NCBI RefSeq assembly: GCF_905220415.1
Contig: NC_059553.1
Location: 5,356,501 to 5,420,500 of the forward strand
Direction: 5' to 3'
DNA from: Colias croceus
Taxonomy: Eukaryota > Arthropoda > Insecta > Lepidoptera > Pieridae
Length of the DNA stretch: 64,000 nt
Part shown: positions 13,901 through 27,800 of the stretch, in pieces
Position numbering within the stretch: the first letter of the stretch is position 1
Layout: the number at the start of each line of letters is the position of its first letter
Translations under genes and position numbers: made by a program
The notes under the pieces: generated by a model
What the model was told of the DNA's origin: nothing
The model's database searches: none
The model's input: the letters and a program-made list of their open reading frames with translations, nothing else

Positions 13901-16900
13901 TCCTGAGCGCATAGCAATTTCAGTATTTACGACTTCTAGCTGACTTAAGTAGCATACATAATCGATTATGACATGTCGTTACATCGCCGTGACAATTTCA
14001 TTCAGTATTCTGTCATAGCAGTGGCGACGAATCCGTTTTATGTGTTCCGACTGTGAGCTTTTGATACTTGCTTACTTGTAAGTATAGGACATCTTGATGT
14101 ATGCTATAGCGCCTTAATGCAGGTACCATTTGTACATGAAAAAGAGTTGTTTTATGTCTTGTGTGTCTCTTGTATTAATTGTCTTGTTTTGAAATTTTTA
14201 ATTTATCGTATCCTTTTATTTACTGTTTTAGAGTTGCCAACATAATATGGAAAAATACATTTTATTTAAAGAGAAGTTACCTACCACAATCATTCTTTCA
14301 TACTAATATTGTATTAAAAGTAAATGCTAGTGCGGATCTGTGCTACTTTAAAAGTGGGTGATAAAATTTTAACCAGCGTGTTTGAATGACACGCGTCTAA
14401 TTAGCGTAACATTGTTGTGAAATAAACTAAATATTTTAGCATTTTGTTCGTAAAAGAAATCTCATTTGTGTTAGTGATAGGTTGTTTTTTTTTCACGACA
14501 TTATGAGATTGAGCTTCTTTATTATCGTTTCAATTAAATTTATTACTGATGAAAAGGACTACTACTACTATACTTTGAGTATTTTTAATAAATTATAACA
14601 TTTCATTTGTTTGTCGTACGTAGATATTATTCATAGATATTCATTACAATAATTCAGAATAATCAATACATTGATATTTACCTGCTGTAAGCGTAGTGTA
14701 AGCTTTTGATCAAACATTTCATAAAATATAAATGTATTTATTTTATTGTGATATTTTAAGCCTTAATCCGATTCAACATCAACTAGAAATTGTATACATT
14801 TTTGACAATATAATATTATATGCAATACCTAGTGTAAATCTAAAAGTATACTTACTTTACTATACTTTACTTAACTTTTATACCTATCACAGATTTAATA
14901 TCCATTAAATACTCTTTGTACGTAAGGCGCGCCGCACACCAGCGCCACATGCTACATGCATCGAACATTTACGTCGCCACAATCAATGCGCTACAATTCA
15001 GCTTGCTACAAATATATTGTATATGCGTACATCGGAAGCACAGTTGTAGCGTGGCACCGCTTTGAGAATGTCGACGTCATCGTCTGATGACAACGATTTC
15101 TTGGTGTGGCGCCACAAATAACGAACGTGTTCCATCTTGAATTCGTGTAGCGCGGGCAACGTCTCGCCACAAAGTGCGCCCGCTACAAATGTTTCCTCGG
15201 TGTGCGTGCTCGCGTACAAATATATGGGGGCGATAAATGTGTCGCGTTTCAAATGTGGCGCCACAATTATCGAGATACAAATGTATGCCTGGTGTGCGGC
15301 GCGCCTAACAGATACGTGTACCAGATTCATGAATGAATGTCCCATATATATGTCCAATGGTGCGCACCGCCGCGTGTCGCAATACCAAACGATGTCACTA
15401 ACGCTTTGTAGATCACAATACTTTTACATTCGACATGTTTTTACACTTTCCTTGTTACTTTTATTAAAGGAAAATGTATAGTTTATTTTGTCTGTAGTCG
15501 CTATGTCGTTATCTGCTCTACGTCGCCGTCGTTCTTAACTGAAAGGGAAATATAGGTAATTTGGATTGCCAATCAATTTATTTTCATGCGAACAGACCCG
15601 CGGGCGTCTACAATTAAACTTTAATGAATCATCATATTTAATTTAATCTGCTTCTTATTTTTTATAAGTATGTATAAAATTAATTATAGGTAGGTAGTAT
15701 TCATAACCATAAATTATCGGGAATACCACTAATACCAGTCAATGTAGAAACATTAAAAAATGCAATACTTATATAAATTGCATAATATGATACATAAGCA
15801 TAACCAATACCACTACATACTATAGATAGAGTATGTAAAAAACTACTTCTATTTTAAGATGGCACAAAACTTCCGTCAATTAAACCACGTACATCGTACA
15901 ATCGCAGACAGTCTAGCGCTCGATCCCAATTAATTAAGACGAATAGAACCTATCTTTGTACACGACCTGGTATCGAGCAATATCGATAAATCTAAAGTCA
16001 ATCGAATCCTTAATAATTACAGATAACGTTGCAGTTAAATCGATTCCCGGGCATTCATTAGAGATATTGAACACATAACCTGATGGCTATAAAGTTGCAT
16101 TTAAATGTCCATTTGAATGCTTAAAATTAACCATCAATACAAATAATTGATTCGAATTTGAAGTATTTCAAATTAATGTGAAAATTTGAAATAATTACGG
16201 CGGTTTTGATCCAACAATGCCATGTCTATTGATTTGGGAGCGTTTTATGTTTATGTTAAATATCTACTCATCATTCCAATGAATTAATAAACGATTAAAT
16301 GATATAATTGGAAGAACTTTAATTAGCGGATGGATTTTTAAAAATGTTTCAATTCACGTAATAAATCAGTACCTAGCCCTAATTATATCACAAATAAATT
16401 TTACTAAAAATAAATACATAAATATAGTTTACATGGTATAATCATTTAATATTTTGAAGCTCTAAAGTCTAACCTCTAATTTATCAACACATTATGTTCA
16501 CGAAGCGCACGTGCCATCTTTGTTTATTCAGATGAATCTCAACACTCATAATCTGCTTAACTAAATGGATTACAAGATGTTCGTTATTTATCATCTTTAG
16601 TCGCAAGATTTTGTCTTTATTGCTCACGCCTTTCATATCTCTTTTATGTTAGGTATAAGAAGATTATTAAAATTTCACAGTAAAATTTCATTGACATAGA
16701 GCATAATATAAGAACTTTGTGAAATTATTTATGTTGTTTACAGTTTACAATACGGGTAAATATACTTTAGCTTTTCGTTTCATTTTATTACCTATGTAAA
16801 TAGTATTTTTAAATAGTTTATACATTTCTTTTCTTTTTTTTTTTGGTATTTTTTCATACTTCGATTCCACTATCATACAGTTGATTAGGTAAAAATACCG

Positions 16901-19900
16901 CTCAGAAATAAATATTTGATTGTGCATAAAAATGCGACCAGACGCAACTTCGTTTCCATTTTTATTAAAAGAAATAATAACGTTTGTACGCATACCACAG
17001 GACGAGAACCGCGTTGTTCCATAAAATTCCATTTATGTGTTATTAAATAGCAATTTATGATTAAAATACACTTCACTATGTTATGGGAATGTAAATTGTG
17101 ATGTAAACAGTAATTATAAACTTCAACCATGCATGTCAGTCGTCAATGTTAGGGTAAGGCCATGGTGAGGCCTCGAACGGTAGCGATAAGGCGGGTGACA
17201 ACTAATAATTACCTGTAGGTACTACCACTATTACATATGTATCAATATATGACTAATTATAGTACTATTAGTGAAAGTACTGTATGTGTTCAAATATAAA
17301 AACCAGCAATTATTATTTATTTGTATTTTATGAAAAAAATAAGTTTACGTTATTGCTGGCCAGTTGTAAATTTATTAATTTGTATATTTGTATCAAGTTT
17401 GTATCTTTAATAGTCTGTGGCAACTGTCATATGTTTTTTTTTTAAATTATGTATTGTGTATTGTAATGATAGCCGTCAATATTTGGTAAAATTGTCTATC
17501 TCATAATAATTTACGTGTTTTAAATAACAATATAATTAAAATTTTAATAACTAATTATAGGAATCGGTTTAACAAAATACAAGAACTAATGTAACTAACC
17601 TCTCATTTAATCACATTATTATAATTTACGATTTAAATATGACTACCTTTTCGCACCTAACCTGTTTATCCGTTGTGTTTATTGATGCAAATTATCAAAT
17701 TCATTTAATAGGAACTGGAAATAAACAAATTAGCATAGATTATCTATTACAAAAATGTGATAGATATGATACTAATTAACGCGAAACGCTATCTATATAT
17801 CCCATTGAGCCCCAAGCGGCCCGATCGGTCCCAGACACAATAGGTTTTCTATTGTGTCTGTGGTTCCGGGGCCTGAGTTAATATTTTGCTTTTCATAAGA
17901 AACTAAAATGTAACTATCGACAAAATAAAAATATCCACTGTTTTTTCTAATGATTATATGTATACATGCAAGATTTGTTAATAAACTTATTTACCGTTGC
18001 TGTTATAAATCTTAAAGAATGTGGTCTCATTTGAGGAAATAAAAAAAAAACAATTCTAATAAGAATATGTTGAACAAATACAGATTAGGATTAATAAAAG
18101 GTATTTGACATGAGAAATGTTCTCACACCAATTATTATCAAATTATTTATAATGATATTTATTTAGATATCCTTATGGATGTTAAGTGCAATCAATGGTT
18201 ATCGGATTTTCTCAGCAAATAGAGGCACATCTGTGAGATGTTACGTTTGTACAGAACCAACATGGTGCGCTTGTCGGAAATACGCTGTATTAGTACATTG
18301 GTTTCAGGAAAACAAATGTGTGGTTAAGGACCTTAGTATTTATCGTTGGATTGGTATTCACTTTCGATAAATTCTAAGCATATTAATTGACATTGATTAA
18401 CTGAAAGCTCTGAAGTTTTCAAATAAATAAATAAATTAACATTTTCCATTTAATTAAGTTTTTGTACAATAAGTACCTATAAACTAGTAAATAAATAATG
18501 TAAAATTTGTAATAATATACAGAGTATATAACTAAATTTCGATACAACAACCTTATTAATAAAAGGGTAAATAGCAATGAATGAAATGTCTGCTAAGTAT
18601 TTATTTACATTTATTTATATAAAAAAAATAATAACTGTTTATATTAATAATGGGCATGCGCCACTATTAACTCCAGACAGCAAACAAACATAATACAACC
18701 GCAAATTTTCTCTTAGTGATTTTCTTAATAGAGCATAACTTTCAATATTGTCCATAAACGTCTTTAAAAAGCTGAAAACATGTACACAGCTGCACCAAAA
18801 CCAGACGCGTATTTGATCAAGGAAGTGTTCAAGCTTTATATCTTCCTGCTATAAGTATTTTATAACTTGTCCAATATAAACATGGGATCGTTTGTCGCAG
18901 CCTTGCTCCGGTCATTTGATCTTAATAACTGTGCAAACTAACTGAGTGCTTGTAACGCGACACATCAGTATTTGCGCCGCCTTTGGAGGACGTTGACGTT
19001 AGCGATTTAAACAATTGCTTGATGATTCGCTTTTACTTGAACCTTCAACAAAATAAGACAATATAATCGTTTTATAACGCCTGTAATTAAAAAACGTGAC
19101 GTACGGCTGATAAAATAAATGATTGATAAAATACGACGAACGTAAAAAAAAATATTTATTCACTGAAAAATAAACAAAAAAAAATTATTTATATTATTTT
19201 TAAAATTTACTCAGTAGTAGTAAAAAGTGTAAAATCTATTGTTCTTAAAAGAATAGGTGCTTTAGAACCCTAGGTTGAGTAAGTTTTAAATCAAAGTATC
19301 TCACTGGAGGCCCCCGACATAGATTGATGTAGGTACTTTTTCGCCAAAACACTCGTCTATTGTCTTTGTTTTCCGATTGTTTTGAAGCTGCTAAAAACTA
19401 GTCTGCTTTTGAATACAATGCGGTGTTCGTCTTCGTCATTCCTGTTTTTTCATATTATTCAATCTGCGCGAAACTTTTTTCAATAAAATCCTCAAAATTT
19501 ATAAGAAATAAAGAAAGGCTTTTTGGCTGCATTTTTTTATCTCATGTCTGTAGGTACTATCCAATTTCGAAAGAACAACCGGGTAAATAGCAATGAATTA
19601 AATGTCTGATAAGTATTTATTTACAAGTAAACAAGTAGCTTTATTTTTCTCACTTTATATAACTCACTCGTCATATTAGAATTAAATGGTCGTTTCTTTG
19701 TTACCTACCAAAATTTATTTAAATTTTATTTATACATTGTTTAGACTGTTATTTTATGGATCGTGACCTTGAAATAACAAACGGCTAGTTTGTTTGATTG
19801 CCAAGAATTTCAATGGGAAAATTATACAGGCTTTGATTTATTTACGATGTCGGTCCAAATGTCACAAAATATTTTAAATAGACGTTTGCTGTTGTAAATT

Positions 19901-22900
19901 AAACCATACAAGATTACATTATAATGATTTAAACATTATACATGTTTCTTGTATAAGAATGCATACTAAAATTTTATTGGCACATATTATGAATATTTTA
20001 CCTACATAATAAAGATAATAAGTAGTCTTTATCATAGTAACTATGTATAGGTGATTCAAAAAATGAAATATCCATACATTGAATGAATGCTAAGTTATGC
20101 GTATAAAGGAGTGTTACTAAAATAAATAACGAAACTATCTTTAAATTTTATTCGATGAACATAAAATTTAAAACAACCATAATAGGAAAGTTTCGAATAT
20201 AAATAATTCAATCGAATATAGTCACAAAACAACATAGCTTTCAAATAATAAGAAATGTTTTTTATTCTTGAACTTGAAATGGTCTAGCGATAAAGTTTAT
20301 ATCTCACGTCATAACTATTAACTACATCATAAGCTCGGTAGGATATAGTTTTATTTAAATCGTATATAAGATTTAAATGTCTAGATCTAGGCGCCAGGCC
20401 CAAGGTCTGAGCAAAGTCATCAGGCGTCATCATATTTTGTTCACGTATTAAAATTTTATGCATAAGACTTGTGTCTGATATTTTGAAGCTATAAGCGCGC
20501 GATGGATTGTTGTAGCGTAGTCGCAGTACCGTAAAAAGCGCGTCGGAAAACAGGGGTTTCAGTTGGTAAGAATCCGACATAACCTACAGCTGTATCCCTG
20601 ATGAAGATTTCCCTACTTAAAGAGTTAGTTTATATGATGCAAAGATTGTATTATTAGGATTTGAAGCGTATGAGTGAAATAGCTATACTTCAGTTAAATT
20701 TTTAAATAAAAAAAGTTCTCTTCAATATGATTGACTTTGTTTATTTAACGATCACTCAAAAAATGATTTAAAACTCAGTTACTAACCAACAAAGGCAGAA
20801 AAGAATAAATGAACTCTACGAAACTCTCTATATCATAATGATACTTTTTAATTAGCATAGATTGCTATATAACAGCGCCTTAATACTTAAAACGGTTGTA
20901 CAACGAAGCTCTAGAATTTCTAGTTCGGCATTGAAAACATGAATTCATTCGCATAAATGGTTTTAAGCGCCGGTTTATGGTTTTATGTAGATTTATGTGA
21001 TTCAAAATTTTATTCGGTTATTATCCTTTACTAATGGTATAATTTTAAGAGTATAATGTTTTCATTTCTACATTGTGATTTATTTGGGATAAAATGTAAT
21101 AAAATTAGTGTTTATTTTATACATTTTTTTAAGTAAATCAATAATTAGATAGACGGAAACTATAAACATTAACATAGGTAACAAAAGCGATTTTACATAT
21201 TATTAAATCCACATTTTTATTGTATCTACATAATATGTTTATAAAGCAACTTGCTGATGTAATTAAAATAATTTAATTCGAATTTGTTTTACATGTAGGT
21301 GTGTCGCGTGATATTTTATTAATTTGTTGATTGCAGAAAAATTTATCATTAATTGAATATGGCTTTACTGCGTAACTGCTTATGCGTATTTATAAAATTC
21401 AAAAGATTATTCCTTCTTTTCGTTTTATCTTGTAACCGAATAACTAATTCAGTTCACAAGTCGCAACTAATCAATTTTAATTTAGGATGTATTATTGTAC
21501 TTTAATTCGAAAGGCAACAGAGATCTACGCAGAAATAGGGTAAACCAATTAAAAAATACAATTAGATACACAAGCTAAGCTCGATACCTAATTGTATGCA
21601 GCGACCGATGTTTAGTATCGATTAAGGTATGAAATGTGAGTCCACGCAGATTCCTAGCGGGCCCTGGCGCCTTGCGTACGATGAATACCCTTTGTTGCTC
21701 ATTCACATTCACTGCATACATCGATAACTGATATAATACGCATGTTGGGAATAGTTATGCGCTTTATTTTAAGTGCACATAGGATTAAATACCACCTGTC
21801 GTTTCTTATTTACCGTTTTGATGTAACGAACATGTATTTTCTCTACTATCTGTGACATTGACAATATGGCTATGTTAGTAGGTAGTGAATTATGAGAGCG
21901 AACTGTAAGTGCATGACATATTTGAGAAACAAATTGCAATATTTTGAACCAATTTTTCTGCCGTGCTTCTCTGACTTTGTTTTATCAGTAAAAGCTTATT
22001 CAAGCAGGATACCTTTCCTCTGCTTCTAGCAATATGCTAGCCGCTAGCCCATAGAAGAGTTAAATGCATGACTTTTCCTCCTAAGTAATTAGCCAAGCTC
22101 TTCTGAACTTGTCCAGGGTCCAATTATCAATTGACAAGACATCCACAACTACCTACAAGTACAAGATAATGTATAATGGTGGCTTATGTCACTGCACGCG
22201 ACTATTCGATTGTCCACGTATCCTTATAATTGACCACTTTATTAATTAGTTTAATAAACATTGGCGACCAATATAAATTCTAGAATTTATTCGTATTTAA
22301 ACATAATTACATTAATATCGGAACAAAATATGTTCAGTAGTGTTTCTTACTACTCTTGAAACGTTTAATTCAGTTCGGCAATTATTATTTAATTACTTTT
22401 AAATTGCTTAATTGCGTTCAAATTTGTAATCTCTTTTCGTTTAATTGCATACTACGAATGTATACTATTTCCTATGCTTTTAGCTAATTGGTCACTTATA
22501 TAACCTCTATTATATAAATGGGATTAAAAATTACATGGAGTAAAAATAATTACGCAACGTAAATTCGTGAACTATGTTTAAACAAAATGGGATCAACGCA
22601 AATTGGTCAGCTTCATTGAAAGAGGGAAATGGGGTTAGGAATTTATTCCATTTCACAAAATAACGATCAAAGCATTCAAGAGCAATTGACACCGACCAAT
22701 TAAGTGTTAGCACCGCAGACATTTACATCTGCGTCTTATCCTAGCTCGGACCAGACTAGAGGCTTAATTGAACCTAGTGTCTGGAACCGTTACCTGCTTT
22801 GTAAAGCCATTTCACAGATACTCTGACTTTTATCCGTTAACAAATAGTATTTAAGGTAACTGTAAAACTTTCATAGATTGCATGTTTCGTATGACATGCA

Positions 22901-24829
22901 ATTCTAGGCTTTCACAGATAATTATTTTAAATATATAACCTAGAATCCACTTTAGCATTCGCTTTTGACGGATGTAATTTTCCAGTTTATGTGAAGAACA
23001 GATTACTGTTTGCCTCCTGTTTGAAATTAAAGCGAAGTTTATGATAAAGCGCAGTTGTAAAGTATTTTGTTATACGTTTTTATATTATTGCACATCGCTT
23101 ATTTTCAAAATTTGTTTGCTTCTATATAGGTAATTAAAATGTTATCTCAAGCTATTCACAGATATACTGCAATTTTAAAGCTTTGTTTTCTAAACACCTG
23201 AATTTACAAAACATCGTAAAGTTTATAGCTAGTAAAATCAGGCGGATTACTAAATACTAGTCTAACATATTTTTTAGTCTAGACATCAAAGTTGAAAATT
23301 ATGGCTCCTGATGCCATTTTTATTTTATTTATCTAACTAATTTACTTAATACTGACGCTAATCAGTTTATGACGCTATTAAAACACGAATAAATTATAGA
23401 ACTATTTTGTCTATCATCATAAAAAGTATTTTTATGTATCACAAATATTTCTAGAGTTCAATAATCGCTCAAGAAAAATATAAATTTTGAGCAAACCTCT
23501 TTAATGCTAACAATTTTGTATTTTTCCTGGAAAGTTACGCTTAAGTCTGCTCAATCCTAGCAAAGACATCCATTTTATATTTTTTCAAATATAAAAGCTT
23601 ATGAAAGGTGACTAAATGCAACTTTCTCAGTAGTTTAAACGTTACTAAAAATAGCACTCCATTACGATTGTACTCGCAATATTAACTCGTAAGTCGTGAT
23701 CACAGTAATTAGTTATGACAAAGACAATACGGTCAGTATGACCGACTTCCATCCGGCCAGAGGAGTGGTTGGAATTGGCATAACACAAATATAATGATGT
23801 CATACCATGATGCAATGATGTGATTTTTATATTAGTACTTAATTGATAAATTACATTGATATTGTTATCTGATTTGCATGTCTAATTGTAATTGAGTTGC
23901 TCAAATTCTAGGATCTGGCTATCTGATGCGTTGATCGATTTACTAATGGGTGTCTATTGTTTTGTAATTAGTGGAGTTATGTTTTTTTATTTTAATTAAT
24001 AAAACGATTTAAATTATAGAACAGTTGTTGATAATTTAACACTTTATTTAGGATCACAAATTTGTTTCATTAATTGATATAATGTTGCCAATTCAGCATT
24101 ATTTATGACCATCATTCAAATATTTTACATTTTAAATAAAAACTAACTTAAGTATTAGCGCTTTGATTTATTACAGTAACAAGTTCTTATTGAACTTATA
24201 AAATATATTCACAATTTACAAAAACTTATAAATAAGTTAAATAATTCGCGATTCAAGTAAGCATTCGTTAAATTTAAGTCATGAAATACAGCAAACACCA
24301 TAAACCCAAAAGTAGCGCATGCCATTTGTGGGTCTTTATTGGTTTAAAATGTCACCGGATATAACAAATAAACAAACAAACCGCATGAAACGGTTGACCT
24401 TATAGCGGCTCACCACGACCCCAATCTTGTAACATGAGATTAAGACGAATAACACCAATTAGTTTTATGGGCTACACAAAGGGGTTGATCCTATCTGCAT
24501 TGTAAACAAATTATTAATCAACCGCTTAACCGCTACCGAGGGCCAGAAAGACCCGCAAATTTACATACCGTTTCGGTGGACAGGATACTGTCCGAGTTGA
24601 TTAATTCATTTCATTTAGTCTTTCGGATTGTTACGTGTAATTAACATTTATTATGTAGCGATTTAAATAACGCTTGCGGGTTAATTTTGTTGAGTTTGAC
24701 ATTATTAAAAATTAATTGGGAATTAACTTTTAATGGTCGCTACTATCGATAAGTACTATGCACTAATTTATAGCTGTTATTAAAATCAAATAATATTTAT
24801 AAATTATTTTGCTATAATAATTTGATGTA

Positions 24830-24866
<37 letters not shown>

Positions 24867-27800
24867 ATGTATAATTGTATAATTAATTTAATTTTTATTG
24901 TATTTTTGTATTGTATAATTTATATTGTATAATTATGTATATATTTGTATGTCTATTTTAACGTCGTTAGAAATGAAATAATTTTATAAAATGTTTAATA
25001 TATGTATATAAAATCTTTTGAGATATTTATACGTGCAACTATGCAATAGGTGAAGTTTAATAGCAGGCCTGTATCAAAATATCTATTTGAACTTGACCGA
25101 AACCCCATTTACGGGTTAAGTTCACTAACTACAGGTTAATATTACTATGCAACTAAGAATTAGATTAAGTGAATAATTGTTTAACCATTTTAATGATGCA
25201 TATTTACCTATTCAATAATACGTAACATTTTAACTTTTTTATTTTAATATTAATACTAGTATATTTTATTTTTATGATATTTGGGGGTTTTAAAGTGGGG
25301 AAGTCTTGCATAGATACCCACGGCGGCACGGCCTCCGGGGAAGAGGCCGTGGGTTATGTCGGATTTCTACCGACCAAAACCCCACTGTGTTCCGTCAAGC
25401 CGCATCAACGAAAGGGCCACGGCCGGGGCCCACGGGTATAGTTAGAATTCGTCCGTGACCTCATCAGAATGTAGATACTTACCTAATGTTAGTTAGCAAA
25501 GACACCTTTGACACTTCATTGTCAAGAATACCTATTATGTATATTAAATTACGCTGTGCCACATTATCCAATCAAGTGCTCTATTAATTCCAATAATTAT
25601 TATAACTCGATATTATCCTGAGGTAAACTATTAAGATAAATTTTGCCTAAGGTACTAATTTGTTTAATCTGTATAACATATTATATTTTAATTCAGCCTA
25701 TTATAAGTATATTCACTATAGACAAGTTCCGAGTATTTTTTACACATGTCTGTATTTTTAACAAGATCTTCCATGTTCGAATCTTTTCATCGCAAATCCA
25801 TAAGTTAAATTAGTCTTGTCTTTCATTAGCTTTCAATATGGACCCGTGATCTCATTTCGGCAGAAGCTGATTTATCGGCAGATTACACTGTCGAAGTAGG
25901 GTTGCCACCCACGTTGTTATTAAAACATCAATCATTTTAATTCGATCACAGTTCACGTAGGTACATTGAAAATTCTCCATCTAATTAATCTTTTGTAAAG
26001 ATGCACACGTTGTTTTACTTATTTTTAAGTACTAAGTATATCCTATATTTTTGTAAGCGCTGCTAAAAGCTACTTAACATTATAGCCGATCAAGAAGGAA
26101 ATACATTGTTAATTAATTAAAAAAACACGGTTAATACCTAATTCAGCAGTCTTTTTTCGTATCCAAAAGTAGGCAGCCCTATATTGAAATGACGCAAGCG
26201 TCCACCAATCCGTGACTGCTCCACTCCTTGCTATACCTAACATGCCCTATTTTTACACATGTCAATACTGAAAAATGATGTCGTAAATGATTCACAATGA
26301 GAGCAATGTCATTACTATTCGTGATTGAGATGTTGCCACAGCATCGATTGGTATTTTTTAATTGATTTATGGGTATCCATTATGGTATATCGACATATGC
26401 AGTATTGTGTCATCACAATTAGCTGTGTGAAGTAACTTGCTTTTATTAATTATTGTTGTGATTCCGTTTATATCTATCTTCTATTAATGAACGATCCAAG
26501 TCACTAATTCTTGTATTTTTTGCAATTTTTTTTATTACTTGAAATATTTTTATTGTAGGTATCATATTAAGGAATATATTTTGTAAATATAACGTCTCTG
26601 ATTTAAATGTTTTGTTTATTTTTTTATTGGACTAATTTGTAAACATTCTCACACGCACGTGCTTTTAAGTTACTATCGTCGTTACAATCTTATTACAAAT
26701 TGAACCTTAATCCATCTCGGTTTTCATTAATTATTATATTTTCAAAGCATATTTTCAAGTATTTCTGATTACAATCATAACCCACTTCGTCGTACGGAAC
26801 GCACAGAATACGCGTACATACGCAACTTACGCGTAGTCATACATATTTTTTACAGCGACGTGTGTGTTTTATAAAACATGTTTTTATGACGAATTTAATG
26901 GTAAATCGATGCCAATCTAGCGTGCGTATTAGGTGTTAAATGATATACTACTATTATAATGCATCACGTTTCGATACGAGGGCACTTAGTAATTTATAAG
27001 CGTTAGCCCTTTCCGATTATATTGCTCGTTGTGTATTCAAAGCGCCATCTATCGGCAATATAAAGCACACGAATGTTTGTGACGGAAATTATAATTGGGT
27101 TTCAAGGAGGTGAATTTTGCTAATAAGGTTTTTTACAGTGATTTATGTGGACATCTTGGGATGTATGTAGTAGTAGGTATATCAAGCAATTAAAAAATCT
27201 TCATTCATGTGAATACAAGATTTTTCCTTGATATAAATACGAGGTATCATAAAAAATTAATTAGGTAGTGTAGATTTTAGAACTAACATAGAAATAAATA
27301 TTAATTAATTTCAAAATTTAATTAAAATCTACTCTTGTCAGTTAAAAACAAAAAATAACTTCTCAAAAACTTCTTAACCTTTGTCAAGCGAGAAGCATAC
27401 AAGATAATGATGTTTCAAAAAAATATAAATTGAAACATCGCCAGATTAAATATAACGAATTAAATGAAATATAAAAAATATGCTGTGATAAATTAATTTA
27501 TTACATAACACTATAAATTAATCCTATATAGTTTTGAATACGAAATAAATTAATAAATAATTGTCAATAAATTAAAAACTTAACAACATAATAATAAATA
27601 CGATAATTTTTGTCGTGTTTCCTTATTATCGTCCTCTTACAGTCTTCATATCAACATATTATTTTCTTCCAGGATATTGTTGCTTTCTTTTACCTTGTGT
27701 TCGAGTAGGCATTGCTTATATTTTGATTCCAACAGATATGAATATCCAGAGATATTAGTATCACAATCCTAATCCTTACTTTCTTTTTTAACCATCGTAC

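Noticed and set aside
13860..13925. tRNA-like 3' half on the minus strand (ggaccggggttcgaattt)
   Set aside because: The T-arm-like box is present but no matching D arm, anticodon arm or acceptor stem can be folded; probably a remnant of a tRNA-derived repeat.
14998..15481. Overlapping open frames of 67-119 codons on both strands
   Set aside because: They mostly lie within the GC-rich Harbinger-type MITE, where CpG-rich words suppress stop codons; no domain is visible in any frame.
22531..22722. 63-codon minus-strand frame with a true ATG
   Set aside because: Hydrophobic and unremarkable, with no promoter or termination cue; the length is expected by chance in this much sequence.
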